A stretch of DNA of 64,000 bases from Undaria pinnatifida (taxonomy: Eukaryota > Sar > Phaeophyceae > Laminariales > Alariaceae). The stretch lies in the NCBI GenBank assembly GCA_012845835.1, contig JABAKD010000020.1, positions 3,110,936 through 3,174,935 of the forward strand, read 5' to 3'. Shown here piece after piece: positions 46,051-57,799 of the stretch (positions are counted from its first letter, which is position 1; each line of letters opens with the position of its first letter). A program made the translations under genes and the position numbers. Under the pieces are notes generated by a model. That model did no database searches. It was given only the letters and a program-made list of their open reading frames with translations, and was not told the DNA's origin.

Positions 46051-46470
46051 ACTACTGTTTACAAGTGTACAAAACCACACCAGTATATTCGAAGTACCAG
46101 GTACTGCACCTGATATATTTCAATATCAATCAATATCGCACCAACCCCTTTAAAACCGCACCACCCATGTCTCGGGGACGAACTAAACTTACGTATAATG
46201 CTTTAAATACTAATGCTTGGGTTAACACCTCCGTTCCCCCTTCCCCTCCCCGGGCATATAACATGGTGTCCATTAGTCGATCATCAACAATTCTACCGTC
46301 CATTATTGCTGTTAACACTATTGCAAAAAACATTCCACTCTTAACTCCAAGTAAACTGTACCCAACAACGTGGGTGATTTTCCGGAAGGGAATAGTGAAC
46401 AACCTTCAATCACAACGCCATCATCACCCCCTTGCCTTCCCGCCCGTCAAGTCCTCAAGCGACCGTGGAG

Positions 46471-46629
46471 ATGGAGACGCCCAGCTCGCCACGGCTTGAC
46501 CGCACGATGTCGACGAAGAGCGCGGCGGCGGTAACCACGGTGCAGGAGTTGAACGCGAGGTTCGGAAGCCTTCAAGATCGACTACGACAAGCAGCCGAGG
46601 CCGTCGCTTCGGACGGCGCCACTTTACCG
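46471..46629 (+). CDS. Coiled-coil gene exon 1
   Basis: ATGGAGACG starts 53 codons that end GATLP before a GTAAGC donor. The frame is also open upstream, without ATG, so an earlier exon cannot be excluded. Confidence 0.7.
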
Positions 46630-47221
46630 GTAAGCTTTTTCAGCAGTTTGTTTATTAATAGCATACTCTGGGACACCCGGGTAGGTACCCGGGTATGTCC
46701 AGAATACCCGGGTATGTCCAGAGTATATACATACAGTGGTTACCCACTTTAAGACCACCCGGTTTAAGACCTTGGGAGAGATAAGACCAGGTAGAACCGG
46801 CTTGTCACGAGAAATAAACTACTTAGAATTAGCATAGAATATCGTTTTTGCAGTAGTAGAAGGTAAGGCCGTTGAAGAGATAAGACCACCTACTAGATTG
46901 GCTGGTCACGGGGTGGTCTTGAAAGTGGGTACACCACTGCTGTATACCCGACTAAGAACACCCTTGGAGCGTTGTATTTTTTCTGCACATTGTGCTGAGC
47001 GTGATTTATGTTGCTTCTGCGCATGTACCGAGTGTGAGAAGGCGGTGAGGTGTATGATTGTATAATGATACACCATGTGTATAGATAAATGGATGGATGG
47101 ATGGATGGATATTTTAGATGGCCCGCATAGATAAGTAGACCACATGATAGACAGATAGACAGATACTTGTAGATGATTGATAGATTGATAGATTGATAGG
47201 TAGATAGATAGATAGATAGAC

Positions 47222-47277
<56 letters not shown>

Positions 47278-50200
47278 GGATAAAAAACACTGCTGATGCC
47301 TCTTCCGTTGCTGCTGTTGCTGCTACTGCCGCGCTGAGAGAGATTGGGGGAGATAAGATTTCTGCGGTTTAGGTTGTTGTGGCTTTTGATGCAAATATTT
47401 TTCTGCTTTCTTTTGATGTATTTCGGGATCTTTTTTGTTGTTGTGGTCATTAGTTGTGCGGTGTAGCTCCGTTTGTGGGAGGTTATACGCAGCGACCTTC
47501 TGGACTAACCAGCGACCGCCTGGACTAACCGTGGGAGCAGGAGGCCGTCCCTTCCCCCTGGTTCTTGCGTCACTGATTGTCACGAATAGGTGCACCGTTC
47601 AATTTGCATCGAAAATTGCCAACTCGTGCTCTCGCACTGTTAAGTGACGGAAGAAGACTCGTAATGCTGTTCTTGTTCTTGTCCTTGTCCTTGTCTTTGT
47701 CTTTGTCCTTGTCCTTGTTCCGTGTTCTTGCTGTTGCTGTTGCTGTTGTTCTTGTTCCTGCTGTTGCTCTTGCTCTTGCTCTTGCTCTTGCTCTTAATCT
47801 TGCTGTTCGTGTTGTTCTCACGTTAATCCATCGCCAAAATCTGGTCCACGGTCACGAAGCAGACCCCAACAACTGTAGAGGGGGGGATCAAATATGCATC
47901 AGACAACATTCTTGGTATCCATAGCATGAAACAAACCAACAAACAAAGTGGAGAAAATCGCGCACAAAATAGTGTATCCAATATCAATCAAACCCGTCTT
48001 TCTGGCGCCCTTTGACTCTGCCATGCCACCTGCAGGCCTTGGCTATGGCAACGGCATGTTCGACCAAAAGATGTAACCCTGTTGCTCGCTCTCTCCTTCG
48101 TGCCCCTGTCTCCCCCCCCCGTGCCTTTCCTTCTCCCCCGTGCTTCTCTTCTCTCCCCGGTTATTTCGCCCTTCCATCCTGCCGTCCTTTTTTCCCGATC
48201 CTGTTTGGTACTGGCGGGGTGGGGTGCCTTTCTTCTCGATCACCCTGTCGCCTCCCACGCCGTTTCTGACGTCGGTTCCCCGACCTCTGTGGCTTGCCTT
48301 TGGCACGCTTGACCGGCTGCGCGATCGTGGCGGTGGTGGTGGTGGTGGTGGTGGTGGTGGTGGTGGTGATGGTGGTGGTGGTGGTGGTGGTGGTGGTGGT
48401 GGTGTTGTTGGTGTTGTTGTTGGCGATGGCAGGAGCTTTTTGCGGCCAAGCAGGAGCTGGCGCAGATCGTGGGGCAGATTGAGAAGGTATGTCTCGAGTA
48501 TTCGGGTATACCGGGTGGTCTGAAATGATGGGACCTGAGTTATCCGATCACCCTATCCGGGTATTGCTGCTGTGGGTCAGTCGCGAGTCGGTTGTCGTGC
48601 GACCCTTGCCGGCATCCCTTATCATCGCCCACGACGCCTGTTAAAGAAGCAGTTGTGGCATCTCGCACTGCTGTTGGGTCTGGAGAATCGAAGTGTGACC
48701 GACATCAATATTATCCCCGCCGTCCCCGCCGTTGCGATTTTGTTGAGAACTCGGTTTGGCCTTTCGATTTTTTGCGGAGCCCTAGCCGCGGCCACCGCGT
48801 GTTGTTGGGACTCCGTATACCTTTGAGATTGGTTCGCCGTGCCCCAGTGGATAAGACTTAGCTCTGGCACCGAGTGCCGTCGACCAGTTGGCGGTTTAAA
48901 GCTAAAACCGCACAGCTCCTGGCGGGGTGGCGCGATGCGGAGGCGGTGCCATCCACTTTTTTTTCCTGTCCACTCATTCTTTTTTTGTGCGTGTATGTCC
49001 ACGTCGTGTGCGCGTCGCTGTTATTAACATATTTTTGTTGTTTTTCGCGTTTGTTTGTTTGTTTGTTTTGTTTTTTTTTTCTGGACGCGACAGTTTCAGT
49101 TTGACGAAGTCGATGCCGTCGCTACTCATCACCTTACCAGCGGGAAAGACGAGGTGAGCGATTGTAGCAACAGCGCGGTCCCGTCCTCGCCTCCCGTAGT
49201 GCGCTTCGAAGTACCCCGTTACTGGATATAACTCTATGCCTGCCCAACACCCACTCCACTACGGATAAAATGAGGCATGAAGACCCCCCCGCCCCCCTCC
49301 GCTACAGAGTGGACAAAAACAGCTTGCTAATATGAGTATCGACCCTAAATTCGTCGAACTCACAGCTGACGTCGTTACAATATTTTTATTAAAAACAGGC
49401 CTGGATGCCCCCCCCCGCCCGCTCCCCCCCGCCAAGCCGAGCTTTCCCAGCGCCGACTCCCCTACAAAGTAGACAAAAAGCAGGCCCGAAGACGAATCCC
49501 CCCCCCCCCGCCGCAAAAAGAAAGGATTGAGGTAAGGAATGCCAAGCGCTACGAAAAAAGGGGAATGAGGAAGGGCGTTCAGAGATATGCGCGGGGTTAA
49601 TAGAAGGGATAAGAATGAAAAGCATAAAGCGCATTTGCACAGCCCAATGGACTTCGCGAAAACGCTGAAACTGCGATATCGTGTCGGGGGCCTGGACCTG
49701 CCAGAACGAATAAAGAGGTATGCCGGTAGTCCGGGGGAGGAAGAAGGAGCACAAAGGTGCCCTCGTGGCAATGCAGACGAGAGTAGAACTCGCATAGCGG
49801 GAGAATGTGAACTGTACAAGGGGAAACGGGATGTGTTAGAGGAGAAGCTTGGTACACTAGACAGTCGCGAGAAAACGATCGCTATCCTGGGAGTTGGGTG
49901 GTGGCCACAGACGGCCATTCAGGAAGGAGATGAGAAAAGCATGTTTTTTTTTAATGTTGTATATGGAGGAAACGTGATGGGCGCCCAACTGTTGGTGTCT
50001 CTACTCCTGCTGCAGTAGGAGTAGGAACGGTGCGAAATGACTGAGGCAAGCAACAGATGAGTACAGCCCCCAACTCCCCCGGGGCCGTTCGTGCTAGGTG
50101 CACGCGAGGTCTGTCTGGTCGGTGAAAACACGACGTGCTCCGTCCCGGCGTTGTAAGGAGGTGCGAAGGTCTATGGTCTTAGGACTGCGGCTATGCATGA

Positions 50201-50443
50201 AATCAGTACAAACTCCCGCCGCCCACCACCTCGCCCACCGCCCCGCCCGCCGCCCCACCGCTCCGATCACTGATTGGCTGGTTGGTCGGTTGCCGCCTTG
50301 CTCCTCAGGTGCGGCAACAACGAAAAAGCCTCACGCGAGCCGTGACGGCCTTGGGAGAAGAGGCGGCAAGCAAGCACGAGATCGTCGCAGCGCGAATCAA
50401 GTCCATGGCCGCCAAGCTATCGGAAAATGGAGGGGAGAGCTAG
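46471..50443 (+). CDS. Small coiled-coil protein, 4 exons (gene level)
   Basis: Exons 46471-46629, 48433-48486, 49094-49153 and 50309-50443 join in phase 0 throughout, giving 135 residues and a TAG stop. The protein starts [16 protein letters not shown] and has heptad-rich segments [38 protein letters not shown] and [20 protein letters not shown]. The residues [20 protein letters not shown] lie between the helices. It has no signal peptide or membrane segment. Its size and layout resemble small subunits of complexes such as BLOC-1-type assemblies, but I cannot name the family. The splice sites are strong (GTAAGC, GTATGT and GTGAGC donors). A second in-frame ATG lies 12 codons downstream. The introns carry GATA and GGT microsatellites. 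Confidence 0.75.
47085..47280. repeat. GATG/GATA microsatellite in intron 1 of the coiled-coil gene
   Basis: Three GGAT units at 47093 are followed by TGATAGAT and then a long AGAT run (47205-47279). Confidence 0.95.
47670..47820. repeat. CTTGTC/CTTGTT/CTTGCT repeats
   Basis: Six-base CTTGNN units run for about 150 bases and end at GTTGTTCTCACGTTAAT, the inverted end motif of repeat family R2. Confidence 0.85.
48329..48422. repeat. (GGT)n microsatellite before exon 2
   Basis: About 28 GGT triplets with a few GAT and GTT changes reach to within 15 bases of the exon-2 acceptor. Confidence 0.95.
48433..48486 (+). CDS. Coiled-coil gene exon 2 (54 bp)
   Basis: [18 protein letters not shown] lies between a GGCGATGGCAG acceptor and a GTATGT donor, in phase 0 on both sides. 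Confidence 0.75.
49094..49153 (+). CDS. Coiled-coil gene exon 3 (60 bp)
   Basis: The exon encodes [20 protein letters not shown]. The acceptor follows a T-rich tract and GACGCGACAG; the donor is GTGAGC. Confidence 0.75.
50309..50443 (+). CDS. Coiled-coil gene exon 4 (stop codon)
   Basis: The acceptor is CCTTGCTCCTCAG. The exon has 44 codons, [20 protein letters not shown]...[16 protein letters not shown], then TAG. Confidence 0.78.
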   Translation: MRQQRKSLTRAVTALGEEAASKHEIVAARIKSMAAKLSENGGES

Positions 50444-52800
50444 CACGCCGAAACGGCCGCTAGTAATATGTCCCCGCTCCCCTCCCTGCCCACACCGATG
50501 CTACCCCCCCCCCCGCCCCTCCCGCTCTATGGTTTGGTTGGGTGCGTGCCGCGCCCCGAAACCCGGGGGTTTCTATCTGTTGGAGGGGGGACGGGGTAGA
50601 GGAGGGGGCGGGGGCATTGGAACTACCCCCCCGCTCGAGTTATTATGTTTGAGCGCTTTAGGGTCGGCGGCGGCCTTGCGACTAAACTTTTGTGTCGGTG
50701 AAAAAAAGATCATGGAGATGGCTTGGCGTGGGCTCGAGAGACACAGCATGGCTCATGTGCGTGTTTTCCGACTATGGGTTCATCGAGTTTGTACTAGTAG
50801 CCGCGAGGTTTGATTTAGTTTGGTTTGGTTGGGGCTGTTGTGTTTTCTTGGTTTGTGTGCGTTTTAGATTTTTTGGTCGTGCGTTGGTGTATGGTTTTGA
50901 TTTGTGTATGTTGTGAAAGTTTATTTTTTATTTTTTCTTCCACGAGTAGTCCGGTGTGAATGACTTCATTACAGTGTCGAATGGGGTCGCGATAGATGAT
51001 GTGCCCCCCCCCGCCCGTTGGCTTCATTGCCGCGAAGGAGGGGTCGGTTGACGTTGACACCTCTTGCAGTGCTGCACGTCTGGTGTCGCTGAAAACTAAG
51101 GGTGTGCTGGGGTCGGGTGGCCCACTCATAGGGCATATGGCATTTTTTTGTTTGCGGTCGCCTCTTGTCAAGCGATATGCTGCGCAAAGCGCAAACCGTT
51201 TTTGCTTGTAAAACAAATCGCACGCAGACGTAAGCCGCGAGGTCGACCGAGCGGGTTGACGCTCAGCTTTGAAGGCTGCGCGGTGTTTTATGTTTTATTT
51301 TTCATCCATTTTTTATTTACGCCCCCCGTTTACAACTACACGCGCGTTGTTTGGGGGCGGCGAAAACTGCTTGGAAGTAGTATGAGATGTTAGCGGGGTG
51401 TACGCATGTGACTAGTAGTGTGGTGGACGTGCTAGTTCAGAGGCTTGGCGGTTGGAGCCGTGGTTGAACGCAGTAGTAACAGCCTCTCCTCCTGATCGTA
51501 CAGAGATGGATGCAAGTGTTTTTAAGCGATGGATGGAGTGGTTTCTCGCTTTTGAGAGGCGGGCTTGACTGTCGGTCTTGAACTGATATAGGTTGATGTT
51601 TCCCTCCAAGCATGGGCCTTGAGTATGGTGCGGATATAGACCCCGGGTTTGTATGGCAAGCGCATGTCGCTCCTGTGCTGTACTTTTGTGGCAGTGTTCT
51701 CCCGTAAGCAGTTCCTAGTTCTACTTTCTACTAAATGAAATTCAAGGTATAATGTACCAGCTCGTATCATACAGCGCAGGATTAAGATTGAAGGGTCCCT
51801 CGGTCCCTGGACAAGGGAGAATAATAACCGGGAACGTTGGAGTACAGAATGAGACGTTGCGCTCATATGTGTACATCGGCAAGAGAAGGTGGGGTCGACC
51901 GACCGAGCGGCGTCCTCGGACGCTGGGCGACTTGACGCAAATAAAACGACGTTGTTCGTCGTTGATTGTGAGTGGTATTCATTCACGCTAAACATCATCG
52001 GATCTACGATAAACAAAAAAAATCGTAAAAACTATCTCAAGTCTGTGCGACACGCTTTCGCTACCCCTGCCAGCTGAGCCTCGGGGGTTCGAACGCTTGA
52101 GCTCCTGTGAGAAGCCGCCTTCTCCGGTCACTGAAACATGATCTGCTGCTGCTGTAGATACGTCGTATACGTAGCGCAAATCGACTAGCTCAGAGATGGA
52201 TCGTCCGTGAAAGATCTGGAGCAACAGTAACGGGCATTTGTCTATGCTGCCGATAGGTACTTATACGTGAAATCAACTTCTCTTCGGTGACTGAAGCGCG
52301 AGAGCGCGGATCGGCCAAACATCTATGAAGATAGACGAGCGAGATGGAGAAATGTTGACCTGAGATCAGCGATGTAGACCAAGACATGTATGTGCCGGTG
52401 GGGGGGAGAAGGCAGGACACCTGCGACAATGTATTATTGCCCAGGAGGTCGCCGAAAGTAATACCTGGCATCTATAGGTATATGGCATGCGAGGTGAGCT
52501 GGGAACGAAAATGTACGCCTCCTTACTGTGGAGGCATTCTCCGGTAGCGGTGCAGCAGATTAATCTAAGAATTTTCTGAGCTTCTAACCTGAGGGAGGGA
52601 GGTTAATTTCTCGCCCAAAACATGACTTCGAAGGCGTTCGTTCGCGCAATCCTATCCAAAAGTGAGCAATAAATATCTCGGAAAAAGAAGGGTGCACCTC
52701 TCCCGTAGCATGCGTCGACCGGCACTTCCATGTGCGCGCTAGCTAGTCCTAAAGCAAAAATACTCGTAAAAATATCAGAATAACAACCCGTAGCGTTATT
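50444..52800. other. Intergenic, no gene recognised
   Basis: Short frames occur on both strands without convincing protein character. At 52035-52105 the minus strand has GCTCAGCTGGCAGGGGTAGC, a tRNA D-arm-like piece without a matching 3' half. Confidence 0.5.
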
Positions 52801-52904
52801 ATAACTTGATTGAGGAGCTCAACTCGGTCAGGAACACCATATTAGACTATGCCCCCAAAAAAGTGTAACCCCCATATCGTGGGATGATTCTGTGGTGGCC
52901 ACAC

Positions 52905-53150
52905 AACAAACCGCGTTATGCGGTGCGAGAGCAGGGGGCGTCTTTTGCGAAGGTGGGAAAGCAAAGTGCCTTCTTTGTGTGGTGGCGGTGGCGAGACAAG
53001 AAAAGCCCTTTCGCGGTGGCGAGGTATAATAACGCCTTCTGCGGTTTTGAAGGTAGTCTAACGCCTTATTATGCAGTGGTGAGAAATGAACTACCTCCTG
53101 CGCGATGGCGAGAGAATAACGCCTTCTAAGGTGGCAAGCGAGCATACTTA
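52905..53150. repeat. Degenerate tandem repeat, about 40-50 bp units
   Basis: Units containing AACGCCTTCT.CGGT...GCGAG, or near forms, recur five or six times. Confidence 0.7.
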
Positions 53151-53410
53151 CGCGTTCCACGTTGAACGGGTGTCGTAGACAGGGGGCGCGCGGGGGCGGG
53201 AGGGGGGGGGGGTGTACTCATTTGTTGCTTGCCTTAGTCATTTGACGATTGACCACGCATCCCTGTCGAGACAGAGCACCGCTTGTACTTTTCCAAATAG
53301 AGGCACCTCCAAAATTTGGGCGCTCAGCACGTTTTTTCCTTACATTACGCGGTGGGGGTTTGGAGGGGAGGCGGCTGTTTGCACGTGGAAGGAGGGCATC
53401 GGTGGTACCA

Positions 53411-53411
53411 G

Positions 53412-53440
<29 letters not shown>
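53411..53440. repeat. (TA)n microsatellite
   Basis: An uninterrupted run of about 15 TA dinucleotides. Confidence 0.97.
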
Positions 53441-53442
<2 letters not shown>

Positions 53443-53631
53443 GACGGGACCTGGCACGTCGAGGAGCGCTGCCTGGGTCTCGCGCACGAGAGGCAGTGTA
53501 GCAGCACCAGCCCCCTGGATATAGGGGTGAGACGAAAGCTTATGGGCTGTGTGATACGTGAATTTTGGAGACGCGAGGCATCGTACACTGGGTGGTGTGC
53601 GCCTACGTTTGGTTGCACTTCGTTCGCGAGG

Positions 53632-53765
53632 AAATTCCCAGCACCGACGCGGCATCAGTTTCGGCCGGAGCCATGGGAGGGGGGTGATGGATGAACCCAG
53701 GCGTTAATGGCACAGGCTGGCTCGCGGAGACGAAAGTAACGAAATCCGCAGCGCCCCCATCGGGC
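53632..53765 (-). CDS. Candidate exon, unknown protein
   Basis: A good acceptor (TTCTCCCTTCTCAG) is followed on the minus strand by PDGGAADFVTFVSASQPVPL and then PPPMAPAETDAAS..., ending at TAG near 53632 or at an internal GTGCTG donor. Only this one exon is convincing, and no family is recognised. Confidence 0.35.
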
Positions 53766-54689
53766 TGAGAAGGGAGAATAAGTAGAAAATATGTACCAGG
53801 TATTAAAGTACTGAAAAGAAGGAAGAAAAGTGCAGTGCCACTCAGGGGCTTTTCCCACTCCTTCACCTGGTGACCCTAATCATGGGATTAGGGACCACTT
53901 ATTAATTTTGTCTATAGTCTAATACTCGTACGTATCCGTTCGGGAAGCCATAGGTTCCCCCGCATCTCCGTAGATGCTACACCATAATACCACAACATAG
54001 TAACTCAGATTTGTGCACAGGCATGAACCAAAATTCCCTCTGCTGCCTGTGTGCGCGTCATAATAACGAGATCAACTCGAAAATATCGAAGATTGGGACC
54101 GCCAATCATATCAATAGTTCTACTCTACCATCTCCGTCAGATTCTATGCAGTTATACACATCATACATCAGGGTTGTGCAGAGACAGGCACAAGAACCAA
54201 CACATAAACCAACATTCCCCCCGTCAGATTCTATGCAGTCATACACATCATACATCAGGGTTGTGCACAGGCACAAACCAACACATAAACCAACATCCCC
54301 CCTGCCTGTGTGCACGTCATGATGATAGCGTTCATCCAAAGCGCCCCATCCAAACCTTGCCTATTAAAACCAGGGTACATGACTCAAATATCCAATGTCA
54401 ATTTCAACACAATACTGCCTCTGCTTCAAAAACCCGAATATTGATACCCAACGCCGTAGCTAGCGGAATTGAACCGCTAGATAAACGGTGCTAGGGGCTA
54501 GGGAAATACCAGGTAGACCCCAATATCAAAGCGAGTCTTCCAAAAGAAGAGCGTGGAATCCATGCCGGGGCGTCTCGGTTGGAGGCACCAAAACAACCAA
54601 CCAATAATAGTGTGCCCCCACTGTGGGATTTCTCAACCTGGGACTGTCAAACCCAGCTGGCCTGCTCTGTGCTGAAGAAACAGAAGCGA

Positions 54690-54990
54690 TCCAACAATTT
54701 ACGGAGTCGAAATACAACGGCGAGCATACGAAATAGGATGCGAGTTGCAAGACCAGCGAGACGCCGCCGAGGCAAGCCGAGCACAAATAGAGGCACGACG
54801 AGCAGAACGGAATAAGGGAGCACAGGCCAAAGAGAGCCATGCCCCACCATCTAGCCAGACCCATTTGATGCAGCAGTCAGGGGGACGGTTGAAACGTCCA
54901 GGACGGACGATTTCGGAGCTTGTTCGCATCTCCAATGTTGCGAGCCAGCTCCTTGCAAAAAGAGACTGCGGATTCATTCTATTGACGTAA
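54690..54990 (+). CDS. Candidate coding fragment, unknown protein
   Basis: The plus strand reads GVEIQRRAYEIGCELQDQRD, AAEASRAQIEARRAERNKGA and RTISELVRISNVASQLLAKR, then stops with TAA. It has no ATG at the start and an upstream TGA. It is charged and helical in character; it could be a last exon or a gene remnant. Confidence 0.4.
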
Positions 54991-55063
54991 CGCTTTAGTA
55001 CAGAAACAAGGCGTTTCGACTTTTGCACAAGAACGAATAATTGTTTTTGTCCTTCGCATTGTT

Positions 55064-55815
55064 CGCGAAATTTCCAGGGTACTCCTCGGTACCGGTTTTT
55101 GATGACGGTACGAAGTTTGACGGTTCTGAAATATACGGTACTTTTTAAACGGGAAACGGATTCTCATTTTTTGACGGTACCGATTTTGGCGGTATACGGT
55201 ACGGCGAATTATGACGGTTTTTTTTGTACGGTTCTGAAAATGACGGTACTTTTAAAACGGGAAACGGTTTCTCGTTTTTTGACGGTACCTTTTGCACGGT
55301 ACTGAAAAATGACGGTATCGCCTATACCCGGTACCGAACATACGATACATGTGATCAGGTGAAATTCGCTGCAGAGGAGGTTCTGGTTCTTCCGAAACGC
55401 AACCAACTGAACCAAAAATCCTACAACAAAAAAAAAAAATTACTCGAAGTTATGAAAAAAAAAAGAGGACATTAACGAGGATCGAACTCCAGTTCAAAAA
55501 CTCACCGTCGTGCTCGCTACCTACTGGACTACCGGCCGTTCACAGACATACTTGTCTTGCCGGAACTGTTTTGACGGTATTGACACATGGCGGTACTTTT
55601 TTGACGGTACTGCATCATGACGGTATTTTTTTGGCGGTTTTGAAAAATACGGTACTTTTTAAACGGGAAGCGGATTCTCGTTTTTTGACGGTACCGACTT
55701 TGGCGGTATACGGTATCGCGAATTTTGACGGTATTCCGCTACCGTCCCGTATCCGCCTATTACGACGGGAAAACCGTGACGGGAAAATTCCCGAGGAGTA
55801 CCCTGGAAATTTCCC
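55064..55815. mobile_element. TIR element with GACGGTA arrays and a tRNA-like segment
   Basis: AAATTTCCAGGGTACTCCTCGG at 55068-55090 is inverted at 55788-55811. Between the ends, GACGGTA motifs repeat in two blocks (55105-55320 and 55570-55760). Each block contains the sequence AACGGGAA.CGG.TTCTCGTTTTTTGACGG. A tRNA-like unit lies between the blocks. Confidence 0.78.
55470..55552 (-). tRNA. tRNA-like sequence (pseudogene or SINE head)
   Basis: The minus strand has an A-box-like TAGTCCAGTAGG and a B box GAGTTCGATCC at plausible spacing, ending near GTTAATGTCC. The acceptor stem is not complementary and the anticodon arm is unclear, so it is a tRNA-derived sequence and unlikely to be functional. 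Confidence 0.45.
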
Positions 55816-56574
55816 TCTGCGCGACACCAGACGACGACCCCCCGAGAGGCACGACTGATGATTGTGTCTGGGATGTTTGCTGCAATATCTCGTCGAGGTT
55901 CCCGACGATCTTCTAGCGTTAATGGGCAGTAGCAGATGCTTTGCTCCTCTTTCACTCGGCGTGCGTGACCGTCTTCCTCTCATGTGCCTAACCTCCACAC
56001 CACCCCTGTTCGAAATCTACACATCCCCTGTCACAATCCCGCCTCCTTATATGCCAAGCTTCAATATATTGTACTGCCACATTTATTTGAACAAATCCAC
56101 ATTTATTTCCACATAATAATAATTAGATCTACATCTCCCACGCTTTGAGAGATCCCCGTATCCCCTGCATATGAGGCGTTACTGTTCCGCTGAAATAGAA
56201 CTCTTCGTATAGAATACACCAGGCCGAGGCAACGGCGACAACAACCCCTCACGTGTGAGCGATCAAACACAGCCACAGAACAGACAGACAGCCAGCCAGA
56301 TATTGTATTATCCTACCTCTCTCGCATAGTATTATGTGCCCTTTTAAACTGTGGTATCCCAACAACACAATATACCCACACGATCATGTGGTAATCGATA
56401 AAGCAGTAGCAGGTGTATGCAGGCTGGTTCACGGGGAGATTTCTCTCGATACCCGGTGCGCCATCATGCTGGGTAGAAGAGGAGAAAATCTAGATAAATG
56501 ATATTATTGTTACAAACTGAAGAACTGACATGGGGGCTGGGCCCTGTTGTCATGCTTGGAAGTTGTTGTTGTTG

Positions 56575-57040
56575 TTGTTCTCACATTAACTCACATAATC
56601 AAGTCCGTGGTCACAGGACAGGCTTCCAGTCGCTCTGTCTGGAGCTGAGGAATGCCTCAGAGGAAAAAACACAAACCAAAAGTGGTACACGCGCACATAT
56701 CATAGCTGACGCAATTCATGCCTCCGCCAGAAAATATAAAAATCGGGAGTCAGCTGCGCCAGGCCCATACTGGTACTTAAGTCTCACTACTCGGGCCTTG
56801 AAAAACCGACTATACCGACTATACCGCTTGCCACCCAGGAAATAATACCACGTGTACATATTACACGTAATACCTATCACTACGCATATATACACGCACG
56901 TCAGACTCAAGTCAATTGGGAAAAAAAACAAAGAAAATAAAAGAAAGAACAGAAAAAATAACAAAAGAAAGCGAAAAAGGAAAGGAAAAGAAAAGAAAGA
57001 GAAAAGAAAAAGAAAAAAAAGAATAGACAATAATATATGG
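56575..57040 (-). repeat. Dispersed repeat family R2, copy 2
   Basis: This is the reverse complement of 30240-30785, including the long purine-rich (AAAAG)n tract at 56925-57023. Confidence 0.82.
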
Positions 57041-57343
57041 TACCAAGTATACGCGACCCCCGAGGCACGATCACACACCAAATTACTGTACCCGGTTCGG
57101 GGAACCATGGGTTCCACCACCGCACCTCCGCAGATGTAACGGTTACACACACCGAACACCGGATGTTAGATCAGACGTGCAGGCAAGCACAAACTAACAT
57201 CTTTATGGACTGTCACAGCCCACCACCCTTGTTGATTTCGGCTCGCAGCAATCGTCCAGCATTATTGCGTCAAAATCCACCAATAAACACATATTCATAT
57301 TATAAGTAGCACACGGACATTTGACGCACTCCACGGCATAGAG

Positions 57344-57422
57344 TGTTGGTTATATAGCACAACCCACTGGCCCACGTTGCCACTGACTACGTGGGCCAGT
57401 GGGTGGTGCTATATAACCAACA
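57344..57422. repeat. Near-perfect 34-bp hairpin with flanking TAGAG repeats
   Basis: Arms 57344-57377 and 57389-57422 match at 33 of 34 positions around an 11-base loop. TAGAG occurs directly outside both ends. Confidence 0.92.
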
Positions 57423-57799
57423 TAGAGGAGCACCGAATTATATCTAGAGGGCTCCTCACTTAACCCCCTTAGAGCTCCAAAATCCCGCCCCATACTCACT
57501 TCATGTAAAATTGTCCCTTACAAGATTTCCAGTAGTGAAGGCGTTTAAGGTATAGCCCTATTATACCTTTCTTAACCCAAAAACTGTTTCGGGGAAAAAA
57601 AAAAAAGTGCTCCCCGATGAAAACGTCATGTCCTACGTAGGGTATGAAGAAAGCGAGAAGAAAAAAAAACGAGAAGAAAATGGCGTTCCAGCGATATCAA
57701 GTTTTGTGGAATCCCGAAATTCAGAAACTAAACTGCTTTTTTTGCCAGAAAGTGTTTTTAATACCTCTATAGTCTATATACCGTGTGACAGGCGTCGTT
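57423..57799. other. Region downstream of the NADAR gene; nothing recognised
   Basis: This stretch probably contains the 3' UTR of the minus-strand NADAR gene. An A12 run lies at about 57595-57606. Confidence 0.4.

Noticed and set aside
47145-47279. Long open frames across the GATA repeat
   Set aside because: Triplet and quadruplet repeats without stop codons give artificial frames.
50670-50920. Hydrophobic plus-strand frame after the coiled-coil gene (FDLVWFGWGCCVFLV)
   Set aside because: It is T/G-rich low-complexity sequence downstream of the stop codon, best read as 3' UTR or intergenic.
53218-53540. Minus-strand exon ending at the TA microsatellite (AATLPLVRETQAALLDVP)
   Set aside because: The donor is weak (GTCCCG) and no phase-compatible neighbour could be fixed.
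54455-54490. tRNA-like T-arm (AGCGGTTCAATTCCGCT) on the minus strand
   Set aside because: No matching 5' acceptor strand or D-arm at the right distance; not called as a tRNA.
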